Source of the DNA: Paramacrobiotus richtersi
Taxonomy: Eukaryota; Tardigrada; Eutardigrada; Parachela; Macrobiotidae
Assembly (NCBI GenBank): GCA_034698045.1
Contig: JAQGAU010001133.1
Span: 1 to 21,219, forward strand
Direction of reading: 5' to 3'
Length of the DNA: 21,219 bases
The notes below the pieces were generated by a model. The model was not told the DNA's origin. It did not search any database and saw only the letters and a list, made by a program, of their open reading frames with translations. The position numbers and the translations under genes are program-made. Positions within the stretch are counted from its first letter, which is position 1; each line of letters opens with the position of its first letter. Positions 9,909 through 19,716 of the stretch are shown one piece after another.

Positions 9909-11517
9909 TGGTTGAGCGGTTTCCGGATTACTGTTAAATGCTATCTCATTACTGAAAGAATTCTTTAAATGCATAATGTGCATGAACATATCTCTGAAAG
10001 GAGTGCCGGCAGTGTGTGACTCGGATGTTACACATCATAATACAAACGCCGTTGTATCGACTACACGCAGATCACACATCGCAAAGAATGCGCCGAAATC
10101 ATGTCTCATTAGTCAGAAATCAGCCCTAGCAGCATGGTGCCCGGTGGAAGTAAGCTTATATTAACAGTGATATTAATGATAAAACATTTTTTACTCAGGG
10201 CAAGCATCCTGCTGCTCAAAATCAGAACGTAATCGACAGTTGTTCATATCATCAGGCCTGTTGATGTTGTGTCACTGCATAGCGCCTGGTCAAAGTTTGA
10301 TCGACAGTACGTATACCAGTACTAGTGCATCATTAAAAATGCATTGTTCAGTAACATCACAAAGTTGGCTTTTTGCTTGTGAATCATCACAAGTTGATTT
10401 ACAACTGCGGAGTATTAAGGAGACGCACAAAAAACTGTCTGTTGGCTGTTGATGCATGTCCAGCCGTGCATACTAACACGTTGCAAAGTTTTCCATGCTG
10501 GCTGTTAACGCAGAAAATTCTCCGCACGTACACACTTCCTTTATGTATGGCATTTTATGAAACGCATTCGGTATCATACACATCTGTCTGCTCATATGCT
10601 ACTAGTTTACCACTAGTTCATCAGTTCATCAATTTACCACTAGTTATAGTAACAGTTCAGCAGACAATTATGCTTATTGGATACGGCATACAAAGGTTAT
10701 ATACAAAGGTATATTACCGAAGAAATGGACGACTCTGGCCATGCGGTAAGAATAAAACAATAATGTCGCCCCTGTTGAAGTGCGGGTATTGTCAGTCAGC
10801 TCATTAACTGCTGGTGATTTAATGTGCGCTATGATAACTGGGGAAGCATGCTGACGGACGACAGAGATGGATCCTTATCACCAGAAGAATTATTTTAGTA
10901 GCGTTTTGGTTTTTTTTTGTGACAACTGTTTGAGCTTCGGTTAATACCGCTAATCTCACTTTAACTTCTGCATTTTGCTGTGGATTCAGCGGATATATGA
11001 ACAACAATGTTAAATTAGTGTTAATAATTTTAGGGGTCGGTCACATGTTATTGTAATGTGTTATTACGAACAAAGTTCTTGTTCTTCAGCGGCAGCCCCT
11101 GTATGCATATCCCAGATCGCTACGCTCCACAAAGAGCAAGACTATTGGGAGTAATAGTTTCGTATGAAAGGTGTATGTACTTGTAATAACAGGAGAGCAC
11201 TTGTTAACCAACTTATTTTGCCATACCTACATTCATGTTACTTGGAAAGTGCACTCGCTCGTAGCGGGCACTGGGTTCTCGAAGCAAAGACGATTTATAT
11301 AATACGCGCACGATTTAATAATTTAATAAATTAACAATTTATAATACTATTATTTACTATTAATAATTAAAAATAAATAATAATAGTGACCGACTGACGG
11401 AATGACACACAGACATTGAGATCCAGTTGAGCTGAATATAGAGGACCTTCGCTTCGCTTCGGTCGATAGGCAAACGATGCGCGCAATGGAGTACCATGGT
11501 TAGTAGATGAAACGCTT
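9909..11517. other. Region enclosed by the inverted 128-base repeats
   Basis: This is 1609 bases. The longest open frames (about 144 codons near 10373) have no recognisable transposase, RT or other domain. A 13-base word, TTTACCACTAGTT, is repeated at 10606 and 10633. The stretch 11325-11390 is almost pure A/T. No gene is called. Confidence 0.6.
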
Positions 11518-11645
11518 TTATTTCCATTTTGCCATGTTTTAGCCTGGCAATGCCAGTTTTTAGCACTGGCGTTGCCAAAAAGGCTTCGCCATTGCCAGTT
11601 GCCATAGCCGGTGGCGATTGCCATAGCCAGGTTTTAGACCCTGCC
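11518..11645 (-). repeat. 128-base repeat, right copy of an inverted pair
   Basis: This is the same element as 9781-9908 on the opposite strand and has the same length. The outer ends of the pair both read GGCAGGGTCTAAAACC outward to inward, as terminal inverted repeats would. The 5-8 bases flanking the outer ends do not match, so a single intact transposon with a target duplication is not supported. Two independent insertions in opposite orientation are equally possible. Confidence 0.88.
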
Positions 11646-13115
11646 GTGTGGTTGTACAAATTGTACAAACAAGAAGCAAGCCCGGGCAACCGCTGTGACA
11701 ACATAAGCAATTTTTTCCTAACCTGTTTGGCCAGTGTTTACTGATCACCGTTCCAAATGGACAATTCAAGGGGACGTGACACGTGCTGCACTCTGCAAAT
11801 CCCTACACAGTGGGAGCGAGATTTCATGAAACACCCTCCGGTCAAACGAAAGAATCTCTGGCACCTCGCACTTTATTGGTGATCCATTTCTGGTACTCCT
11901 ATCCGCTTACATGCCTTGTAGCGACAGCGAAAACCAGTCACGTTGGTTAAAATTACGTAAACACGATTAATCAGAAACGATTATTTCGACTTCACAGACG
12001 ATATTGTGTTGTAGCCCCCAGTAAACAAGTTCCGCATTTTGCGCACCTCATCTAGCTCTATTTAATTTGTGCCGCATGAAGAAAGATGAAATGTTTGTCA
12101 CACTGTACTAGTACGTTTACTGGTATATGTGTTAGCGTGGTTGCATTAGCGCGCATTTCCCGTAACTTCTGGTTTTTTCGAGTCTTGAACACGTAAGAAT
12201 TCGTTCGGTGTGACAAATTTCGGAAATACACTTCCGTCGCTGAATTTTTGTTTTTGTTTAAATTATTATTGAATTCTTTGTTTAGATACAAATCTGGACT
12301 CTTAAATATCAGTCGACAGCTGTCAATGCTCCCAAATTCTTATGGTCAGTGAAAATTATTAAAACTGAAAATTAAACATGTGCGTACTGCAGTCAGTTAC
12401 ATCGTATAATTAATTAAACATACAAACATATTATAATGCGTTTTGTGTCCAGTATTGTTAAAGGCATAATACGGGAAATAATTTAAATAAAAAAGCGAAA
12501 AAGAACGAAGCCGTTCCGGCTAATACAACAAGGCGTAACGGAGTACAACGACGTCGATGAGCCTTAACGTTAGAAGCGGAACAGCAGACTCAACAGCTGC
12601 AGCCAGGATATTCCGCTGAAATGCCCTGAGCGCTGCTGTAAATCTGACATTGTTAATCAAAATCTCAACTTAATTGAATGCTCCTTCAAAGCAATCCGGT
12701 GTTCTCGACGACCGAGTGCGGAAGTACACCTGAACCAACAACAGAATGCTCCAGAACGGAAGAAATTATTTCTTATTGCCTTCATCTGTCACCATTCTAA
12801 AATTTACCATGAATCGCACGTCACAGCTTCTCATTCTCGTAGCAACAGAGTTAGGTTCTTATTGGTAGAATTAAGCATCTGTGCCTTGTATTCCACATGT
12901 CGGCGTTAGTAAGAATTATTTTTTTTTATTATTCCACGATTACTGCATTCTGTTCTGTGCGGCTACAGCTGCTCTGCAAATCAGTTTGGTTTATTCCAGC
13001 TCCCATACATTACTGAAACAAGCTACATCAGATCCCGTGGACCGCAAGCCGTAACTGGCTGCTCGTCAAAGTGTACGTTCAGTCACTTCAGTGTTTCGAC
13101 AAGAACCGCAGAAAA
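11646..13115. other. Intergenic region upstream of the first melatonin-like GPCR
   Basis: Just right of the repeat, TTGTACAA occurs twice separated by one base (11652-11668). The rest is A/T-rich with only short open frames lacking protein features. The sequence TTCAGTC at about 13078, 38 bases before the ATG, resembles an initiator element (TCAGT) but is not proof of a start site. Confidence 0.55.
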
Positions 13116-14839
13116 ATGGCAAACAAGACAGCGAACACTACTTTATGGGATATGTATCTCCATGATTTCCACGCACAATGGGAGCGTGAATCCGCCTTTA
13201 ACTATTTTTTCATTTGTGTGATGATGGCCTTTGCTAGCCTGGGCACAATGGCCAATTTTGTCGTAAGTTGACCCCGATCTCTAAAAGAAGTAGCTTGAGG
13301 AGGTTAACGATAGCCTATGTAACTTTTAGTAACTAAATCTTTGCCGTTGTTATAAAAGGTGTTTAATTTTGGGAATTACTTACAAAGATCACATCATATA
13401 TTATTTTAAGAAGATGACATACTAATACTGTATAATCATAATCCTTGATCTTTCTTGTCGCCCATGGTCAACATGAAACTCCACTGCATCTTAATTCCCT
13501 TGCAGGTGCTCCTGTCGTTGATTGTTATTCGGGACCTACACAAGCTAGAGTATGTGTTCGTGGGCAACTTGGCCGTGGCAGATCTGTTGGTGACTGGCGT
13601 CGTCATTCCAGTCAACATCATCGGTACTAATTATCAGTTAGCGTTCTGGTTAACTGGTTAAATGCATTCTGTACCTGTTTGCATTAAAGCACTTATAGTT
13701 CAGGATAATTCTTGCCGAGACTTGTTAAAAAAAGTGCGAACTTTCATGCTTTTCAATGAGTAGTCATGTTTATTTACAGCAACGGTTCGCGGTCCAGCAA
13801 TGTTCCGAGATCATCCCTGGTTTTGTGAGTTGGACGGGACAATATGTGCATCCGCATGCTCGGGTTCCATATGGTGCATCACAGCTATTAGCTTGGAAAG
13901 GTTTGTGACAGTTTATCTATTGATTTATAAGAAACGACTGGCACAGTTAATTCCTTCCAAGAAAACCGACTTCCTGTTGCTCAAGACGGAGTGCTGACGC
14001 GCACCACGCGAGACGCGCAATTAAGGGATATCAGTTTACACTATAGTTTCCATTTTGCAGGTATATTTGCATATGCGATTATGCACTGTATCAAAAAATG
14101 TTTACACCCTTCCGTACCGCTCTGATGGTCGTCGGATTATGGATCATAGCCCACGGTATACACCTTCCAAATTTTGTTGGATGGGGTCAAACAGGCTACT
14201 CCGGTGATATGTACTTGTGTACTGCCGAACTGCGTTTATGGTCATATTCTGTTTTCTATGGAATGAGCGCTGTTCTAGTACCAATTGGTATCAGCTTCTA
14301 TGCCTATCTTCGCATCTACCTTAGAGTACGAGTTAGTCGCGCTGGAAGAAACCAAATCACCGGAACGAAAGGCACATCAGAACCTGCAGGTAATTTGGCA
14401 GCCAGTAAGCCAAATGAGGTCAAAATTTGTTCAACATTAATTTTTCAACAATTCTAACAGAATCATCGAAAACATTCATTCAGGTATTTGTTTACGGACA
14501 GGTTCCGGAACGGCCACTTCAAATCCAAGGAAGCAACTAACCAATGTCCAGCAAGAATTAAAGCTTTTAAAGGCCCTTTTCAAGCTGTTTCTGATATTTC
14601 TTGCCTCATGGTTGATGATTGGAGTGCAGTGGGTCGGAAGCGCCTGGACTGCTTTCCCGAAATGGTACAGTTACGTGGCGCTAATTCTGGCACATGGCAG
14701 CAGTGCTACCAACTCGGTGATATACTTTTGGATGACGGATCTTATGCAAACAACGAAGAACGGCTACATTCGTTTGTACAGACAGCATACGGAGAGCAGA
14801 ATCGGTGTTCAGCGGCGAGAATCTCGAATGAAAAAATGA
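13116..14839 (+). CDS. Melatonin-receptor-like class A GPCR, complete
   Basis: The exons are 13116-13262, 13506-13623, 13780-13900, 14061-14389 and 14484-14839 (stop TGA), totalling 1071 bases and 356 aa, the usual melatonin-receptor length. Splice phases are 0, 1, 2, 1. Two N-glycosylation sites lie in the N-terminus (NKT at 3, NTT at 7). TM1 has N47. TM2 has LAVAD at 71-75. TM3 begins at Cys104, which should pair with Cys182 in ECL2. The end of TM3 is SIWCITAISLERY, followed by ICICDYALYQ, a pattern close to melatonin receptors (NRY CYICHS). TM7 carries NSVIY at 315-319. TM6 lacks the CWxP motif and reads LASWLMIGVQW. The C-tail is short and basic. It should sit in the plasma membrane and couple to G proteins; the ligand is unproven. 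The closest relative is the gene at 19717. Confidence 0.9.
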
Positions 14840-15768
14840 TACATCTTTGCTGTTTAGTTATTGTAATTATCTCGGTAATGAGTCGCAGCTGGTTCGCGAT
14901 CTCACACCGCTGCAGATCAGGATATATATGATCTGCAATATTCGCCTACTTTGCCCTCCCTGCAACTGCATGAGAGCTAAGTGGGGGAAGTTTTACTAGC
15001 CGGGCCGGTGACCAGGAGAAATCAAAATGTGCTATTGTTATTCGCCAGTTTTTAAATGACCGGAAGCAGTAAACAATTATCTGGTTGCTGGAAATCTATA
15101 GAAGAAGAACTGTATTACTTAGTGGTGCAGTTTTTGAAAACGATCGGATGTACGGCTGCAACGGTATAATCTTTCCCACGGCACATCAAATCCCGCACAC
15201 GTGTTCTTCTGAGTCAGAATGTCTAATTCTTACGATTGTTGAACTTTCTTACAGCAGCCTACGATTTCATGTTCAAAAACTGTAAAAACTAGCTGAATGG
15301 TATTTCTCTGGTTCTTGTTGCATTATGCTCTGAACCAGTTCGTTTTGTGCTGAACATTGATGTACTATATAAGCCAGGACGGAACCCGCTTTTCGACACA
15401 ATGTGGCAGTACGACAATACATACATAACACGGCATATTTTATCGCACAGAAAACAAGTGGTACGTCCTATTATTTAAGGTACTTGCAGTGACAGCGCAG
15501 GTCACAGCAATCAAAAGGCGTCAGAAGTTTGTAAGAGTACATTATTCTTGGGCGACGTACACGTACTCGCCAACAGTACAGGAGAACTCCAACCTACAAA
15601 CAAAAAAAGAAGAAAAACTAACTGCTACGCAAAAATTCACCATCATAATAACAATTTTAACACAACGACGGTAGGGAGGCGGCCTTACCCGTACTAACAG
15701 TAAGCAGATTTCGGAAAAATCTTAATCGTCAGAGAACGCTGCTGCGTTTCCTGTGATCACATTGTCAA

Positions 15769-15794
15769 CGTAGCCCGGTTTATCGTAGCCCGGT
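15769..15794. repeat. Short direct repeat next to a hairpin
   Basis: CGTAGCCCGGT occurs at 15769 and again at 15784, a 15-base period. It ends three bases before the long hairpin at 15797. Confidence 0.75.
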
Positions 15795-15796
15795 CA

Positions 15797-15857
15797 ATAC
15801 AATCTAGATTAACTCATTAAATGCGCTGTGCATTTAATGTGTTAATCTAGATTGTAT
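15797..15857. repeat. Near-perfect 28-base-arm inverted repeat (hairpin)
   Basis: The left arm is 15797-15824, the loop GCTGT is 15825-15829 and the right arm is 15830-15857. The arms differ at one position. The arms are A/T-rich and both contain AATCTAGATT. It could be a tiny palindromic element or the base of a transcribed hairpin. The very regular pairing and 5-base loop are unlike a typical animal microRNA precursor. Confidence 0.88.
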
Positions 15858-16265
15858 AGAAAACATCACAGCTGGCTTTCGCGTCAAATCTTGTACGTGT
15901 ATTGAATATTCTTGTCGATTACATTGTTATTTGTTATAACTTTTCTCTTGCAACAATTAAGGATTTTCTTGTTTTCCAACACTGCAATATTTGCTAAGAA
16001 TTCCCCGAGATACTTGGGAATATCTTTTACCCCAAAAAAGCACGAGTCTCTTAGGGGTGTGGTATGTACAGTGGATGGTAGTTACTCTACAGTAAAATCG
16101 ACAGTTAGCTTACGCACTCGTGCAACTCACAATCAAATTTCAGCATATGCGCACATGATAGACGTGTTACTAGTTAAAAAGCGTTGATGTGACCATAATT
16201 ATTTTGTTCGGTGAACGGACAACTGGGGATTATCATGGCTTAATATTGTTTGTTATTCTGCGACC

Positions 16266-16338
16266 GCCTCTGTAGCTCAGTGGTTAGAGCATCAGTCTTG
16301 TAAACTGAGGGTCCTGGGTTCAATTCCCAGCTGGGGCT
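16266..16338 (+). tRNA. tRNA-Thr (anticodon UGU)
   Basis: This is 73 bases with all arms. The D arm is GCTC/GAGC. The anticodon stem is TCAGT/ACTGA with loop CTTGTAA, giving anticodon TGT for ACA codons. A 5-base variable loop follows. The T arm is CTGGG/CCCAG with TTCAATT. The discriminator base is T. The acceptor stem pairs except for a T-T mismatch at 6-67, with a T-G pair at 4-69. A and B box sequences are in place, and a TTTTT run at 16345-16349 should end Pol III transcription. CCA is not encoded and there is no intron. Confidence 0.93.
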
Positions 16339-16900
16339 CTTGACTTTTTCCTCTTTTATAGCGGTCCTTCTCACCGCACAGTTCAACTCCTCAACATGCA
16401 AGCTCGAACAATTTTTTTTTCGATTTGTGTTCGACCCAAACAGTACAGAATGCAAACACTGCTTGTGGTCATTGAACACGGATCAATGGAACTGAACGGT
16501 AAGGAACTGGAATGATTGTTGAACTGGTACATGTACAGATCGTATACTGTACATCGCGTAACGTTACAAAGCCATACGGAACGCATGATGGTATTGTCAC
16601 CTGTCAGAAACAAACAGTACCAATCTGCTCAAACATCAAATCTGTCCCTGAAGATCGAAAACAAATAATCAACTTTCGGTGGAGAAATTGAACGCTCTCA
16701 GTGATTCCACTTATCCATGGCAATTATGCGTTAAGTTTCTCCACAAGTCGCCACACCTTCTAGCGCGAGAAGTATTATGTAAGTGCCTCAATGAAACGAT
16801 CCTGTTTGATATGCAGTTAATTTTTCCATAGTAGTAAGACGTACTTAAATCAAAATTTCCGAGATTGCGTTTAACTTATCATTAAGTTACCAATAACGTG
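16339..16900. other. Intergenic region between the tRNA and the intronless GPCR
   Basis: Apart from the tRNA terminator I see nothing I can name in these roughly 560 bases. They should include the promoter of the receptor gene. No clear TATA box stands close to the ATG. Confidence 0.5.
16345..16349 (+). terminator. Pol III T-run terminator of tRNA-Thr
   Basis: Five T residues lie seven bases after the discriminator base, with a second TTTT a few bases on. This is the normal Pol III stop for an animal tRNA gene. Confidence 0.75.
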
Positions 16901-17836
16901 ATGAACTCAGGGAACGGCTCAAACACCAGTTTACTGAATGGCACATTCCCGACAGACGGAAATGATATATGGACGGAAGCGCTTCAGATTTCAGTTACAA
17001 TAGCTGCTTTTTTCCTGAATTTGCTCGTCTCAGCCCTTTTTGCTTTCCGCAAACACCTTCGAACACCGTTTACGGTATATTTTATTGCACTGACAACATG
17101 TAACGCTATATATTGTTTTCCTTTATTGGCGGATTTTATTTGTTTTGGAGGAATCGCTTTATGCAAGAACAAAGTTGCCTGCTTTTTCCACATGTACACC
17201 GCTTGGGTGATTTCCGGATTGGCTCTCCACATCCATGTGCTGATCAGCTTGAACCGGGTGTGGGCACTGTATTTCCCACTTTCATATCGCAATCGGCACA
17301 CATACAAAACTGTCGGGTACGCGATTTTGGGAACAAGTGTATATGTTCACACTGTCTGTCTTCCGGGAGTGCTGGTTAACACTGCTCTTTATCTATTGGA
17401 AGACTGCATAACTGACAGGGTAGCTCTGCATCTTTGGACACAAGTCGTCATGGTTTTAATTTACGACTTGCCAGTGGCATTTATGATAGTAGCCTACATC
17501 TTGATTTGTGTCCGGGAATGGAAGCGATATCTGTCGAAAGTTCCTAAGCACAATTCCAGATTTACTCATAATGGGTTTGTTGTCCTGAGTACCTTAACCG
17601 CCAGTGTCGTGTTTTGTTGGACTCCGTATAACCTGCTTGAAACGATTCAAAGTTTCAGCGTTGCAGCAGTACCCGAAATTTTGACCAATGTGGCGTTTGT
17701 CCTGTACGTTGCACAAAGTCTGCTGGATCCGTTACTAATTATTGCGACTGTACCGGATTTGCGCAGTACTATTTTTAGTGTTTTTGGATGCCGGACAAGA
17801 GTGACGCCGGCTGAAGCATCATTTAGGAATCGTTAA
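16901..17836 (+). CDS. Class A GPCR, intronless, NRxWAL family
   Basis: This is a single open frame of 311 aa. The ATG at 16901 follows an in-frame GTG that is not needed. The N-terminus has three N-glycosylation sites (NGS 5, NTS 8, NGT 13). Seven hydrophobic segments are present. TM1 carries N40 (FFLNLLVS). TM3 starts at Cys94, which should pair with Cys169 in ECL2. The DRY motif is replaced by LNRVWAL (117-123), followed by YFPLSYRN. TM5 has YDLPVAF with Pro191. TM6 has CWTP at 239-242. TM7 has LLDPLLI at 274-280 in place of NPxxY. The C-tail is short. It matches the partial gene at 1-1255 end to end but lacks that gene's phase-0 intron. The likely role is a plasma-membrane receptor of a lineage-specific orphan family. 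The ligand is unknown. Confidence 0.93.
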   Translation: MNSGNGSNTSLLNGTFPTDGNDIWTEALQISVTIAAFFLNLLVSALFAFRKHLRTPFTVYFIALTTCNAIYCFPLLADFICFGGIALCKNKVACFFHMYTAWVISGLALHIHVLISLNRVWALYFPLSYRNRHTYKTVGYAILGTSVYVHTVCLPGVLVNTALYLLEDCITDRVALHLWTQVVMVLIYDLPVAFMIVAYILICVREWKRYLSKVPKHNSRFTHNGFVVLSTLTASVVFCWTPYNLLETIQSFSVAAVPEILTNVAFVLYVAQSLLDPLLIIATVPDLRSTIFSVFGCRTRVTPAEASFRNR

Positions 17837-19716
17837 ACTTAACTCTACAATGGAGTCGCTTTCCGCCTAATATGCAACAGCTGCAGCCACTGGTCAGTCA
17901 TCTATTACGGGCTACACCGAAATCCTAGGCACCTCGTATTCATTCGTTCTGTTCTACAGCTACTAAAAAGCGAATGCCGTTTGGTGTTTATCAGCTTTCA
18001 GAAGCAATAGATTTATGGTAAAATGACAGCGAAGCCGACAAGTTTTATAATGGTGATCTTTTGGCTCTTTATGCCCGCGTCGTCAATAGTTTCGCAAATG
18101 TGTGGATATACAGTATGACGTTCTCTGCAGGAAAACATTCTTTTCTATACCTTCTCATATCCAACATGGTATTAATAGTGTCAGGTAAAAGAAATGTCTC
18201 CATTGCCGATGCTGTGGCAAACAGCGCGGAATACCCGTTACTCTGTTATCGTTCACAAGAGAGAGCATCGAGCCACATAATATTATGCGGCTGAATGCTC
18301 CAGACTTGCATAGTTCAACGGAGGCATCAGTCGTGAACTTCGAAAGGAACTTGACCTCAGGGGATGTTGCGTTGATCGTGTGTGTTGGCTTCGTTCAGTA
18401 TATCTGATCAAGTATCTTTAGTGAAAAACTTATTCGCAATATGGTGCATAACTTCCACAAGAATCCTGCGGTTTATCGAGAGTATACAGGATCGTTTGGG
18501 TTTGCCGTTTGCGTTGCAGAATATACCCTCGACCGAACCTGTTTGATTTTATATTAAAGTGTGCATTATTATCTTTTTGTTCTTCCCGATTGCTAACGAA
18601 GGATTTGCAGAACGATTTTAATCGCGTTCTGGCTTTCCCGGCTCCCATGCACATTCTTCGAGTCCAATAGCTCTTGGAAGAATCCACCTTAATTACGATA
18701 CGGAAGCATGCAAAATAACCTGCCGTGTTCCATGTGTTTCGGGTCGTTGTGTTGCCTGCCTATCACAGATGTTATCTTGAACAGCTCGCGTGCAGCGTTC
18801 TTGAATGTTCGAAGACAGTTGCGTGAAAGGGAAGGAAATGCAGGAAATCAAGACAGCCTTACCGGTATAATGCATTCTTGTCGATGCAAAATTTTTCTCG
18901 TCTGCGTTGAGTTCCATATATTGCGCTGTAGGTGTGCAGGCTGAGAACCACAGTAATCGATCAGTAATTTCTGCACTCGGCAATCTTTACTCCAAACGCA
19001 ATCAATTAAAGAACCATTACCACACCGCCAACCGCCAAACCACTAGGGATCATATAGCGTGACAAGTTTACAATTTTTACCTTTTGCACTTTGTTAGAAT
19101 GATTATGGGAAGGGAACTTCACTGTGCCAGACAAATAACAGTTCTGTGTGTTTGGTAAACTGGCACACAGGAAGATTCTAAAGCTTGCCGCGAGTTGAGC
19201 CGTGAATAAAGGAATGGCAAACATCTGCACGATACGCGTTAGCATTTCCTGTCATAACAATCAGCGAAAGTGTATTTTCAGAAATCTTACGAAGATACAA
19301 TATCCTGCGTATGGAATGTTTATCTAATGCCGAGACTTATTTCTCAAACTGTGAACACCGGAACTCGATCTTACGTCGTATAATTTTGTTCTGCAGTTGC
19401 CGAGTCATCTCTTTTGTGCAATGAGACCGGTTTACACAGATCTTCTAGAGCATGTTGATTCATTTAATCACGCTCTCGAGGCACCCCGGAGGATCTAAAT
19501 GCACGTCTTCTCAAGATGCACCTTCTCAAAATTATATGAACAATTTCCCAAATCTGTCGTTCTTTGTCAGATTCGTGACCATATTATATCTGATCTTTTA
19601 GAATACCGTTTCCAGGAAATCGTTGCTAATCACCATCATCCGTCAATATTCGAAGACTGAATCTTGCGACACAGCTTCTCCGTTTCGTAGCTAATTTGTT
19701 AAATCCTGCTGACAGC
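17837..19716. other. Intergenic region before the second melatonin-like GPCR
   Basis: About 1.9 kb with only short open frames on both strands, none with recognisable features. The one structure I see is an interrupted palindrome at 18263-18300. Confidence 0.55.
18263..18300. repeat. 38-base interrupted palindrome
   Basis: The symmetrical blocks are GAGCAT/ATGCTC, AGCC/GGCT and ATAAT/ATTAT, separated on both sides by 2-base mismatched steps. As RNA it would be a stem with two small internal loops. It could be a binding site or chance. Confidence 0.7.

Larger units (their letters stand above)
14840..16265. other. Intergenic region with hairpins
   Basis: A small perfect 8-base stem (GCAGATCA/TGATCTGC) lies at 14912-14936, 73 bases after the receptor stop, probably in its 3' end. 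A TATATAAG sequence near 15366 resembles a TATA box, but nothing recognisable follows it. The 61-base hairpin at 15797-15857 is listed separately. No protein gene is supported. Confidence 0.55.

Noticed and set aside
9671-9937. Open frame running from the last SGNH exon region through the 128-base repeat.
   Set aside because: It is the wrong frame for the spliced gene. The part shared with 11518-11645 is conserved as DNA in both copies, so the protein similarity follows from the repeat.
10373-10807. 144-codon open frame inside the inverted-repeat pair, considered as a transposase.
   Set aside because: There is no DDE, zinc-finger or other transposase pattern, and the composition resembles translated non-coding DNA.
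9781-11645. The inverted pair as an intact hAT transposon, because of CAGGG...CCCTG outer ends.
   Set aside because: The 8 bases flanking each outer end do not match, so no target-site duplication is visible, and there is no transposase.
15797-15857. Hairpin as a microRNA precursor.
   Set aside because: The arms are almost perfectly paired with a 5-base loop and A/T-rich palindromic words. Typical animal precursors have bulges and larger loops. It is kept only as a structural finding.
15912-16187. 91-codon open frame upstream of the tRNA.
   Set aside because: It has no domain, no splice support and no homologue that I recognise.
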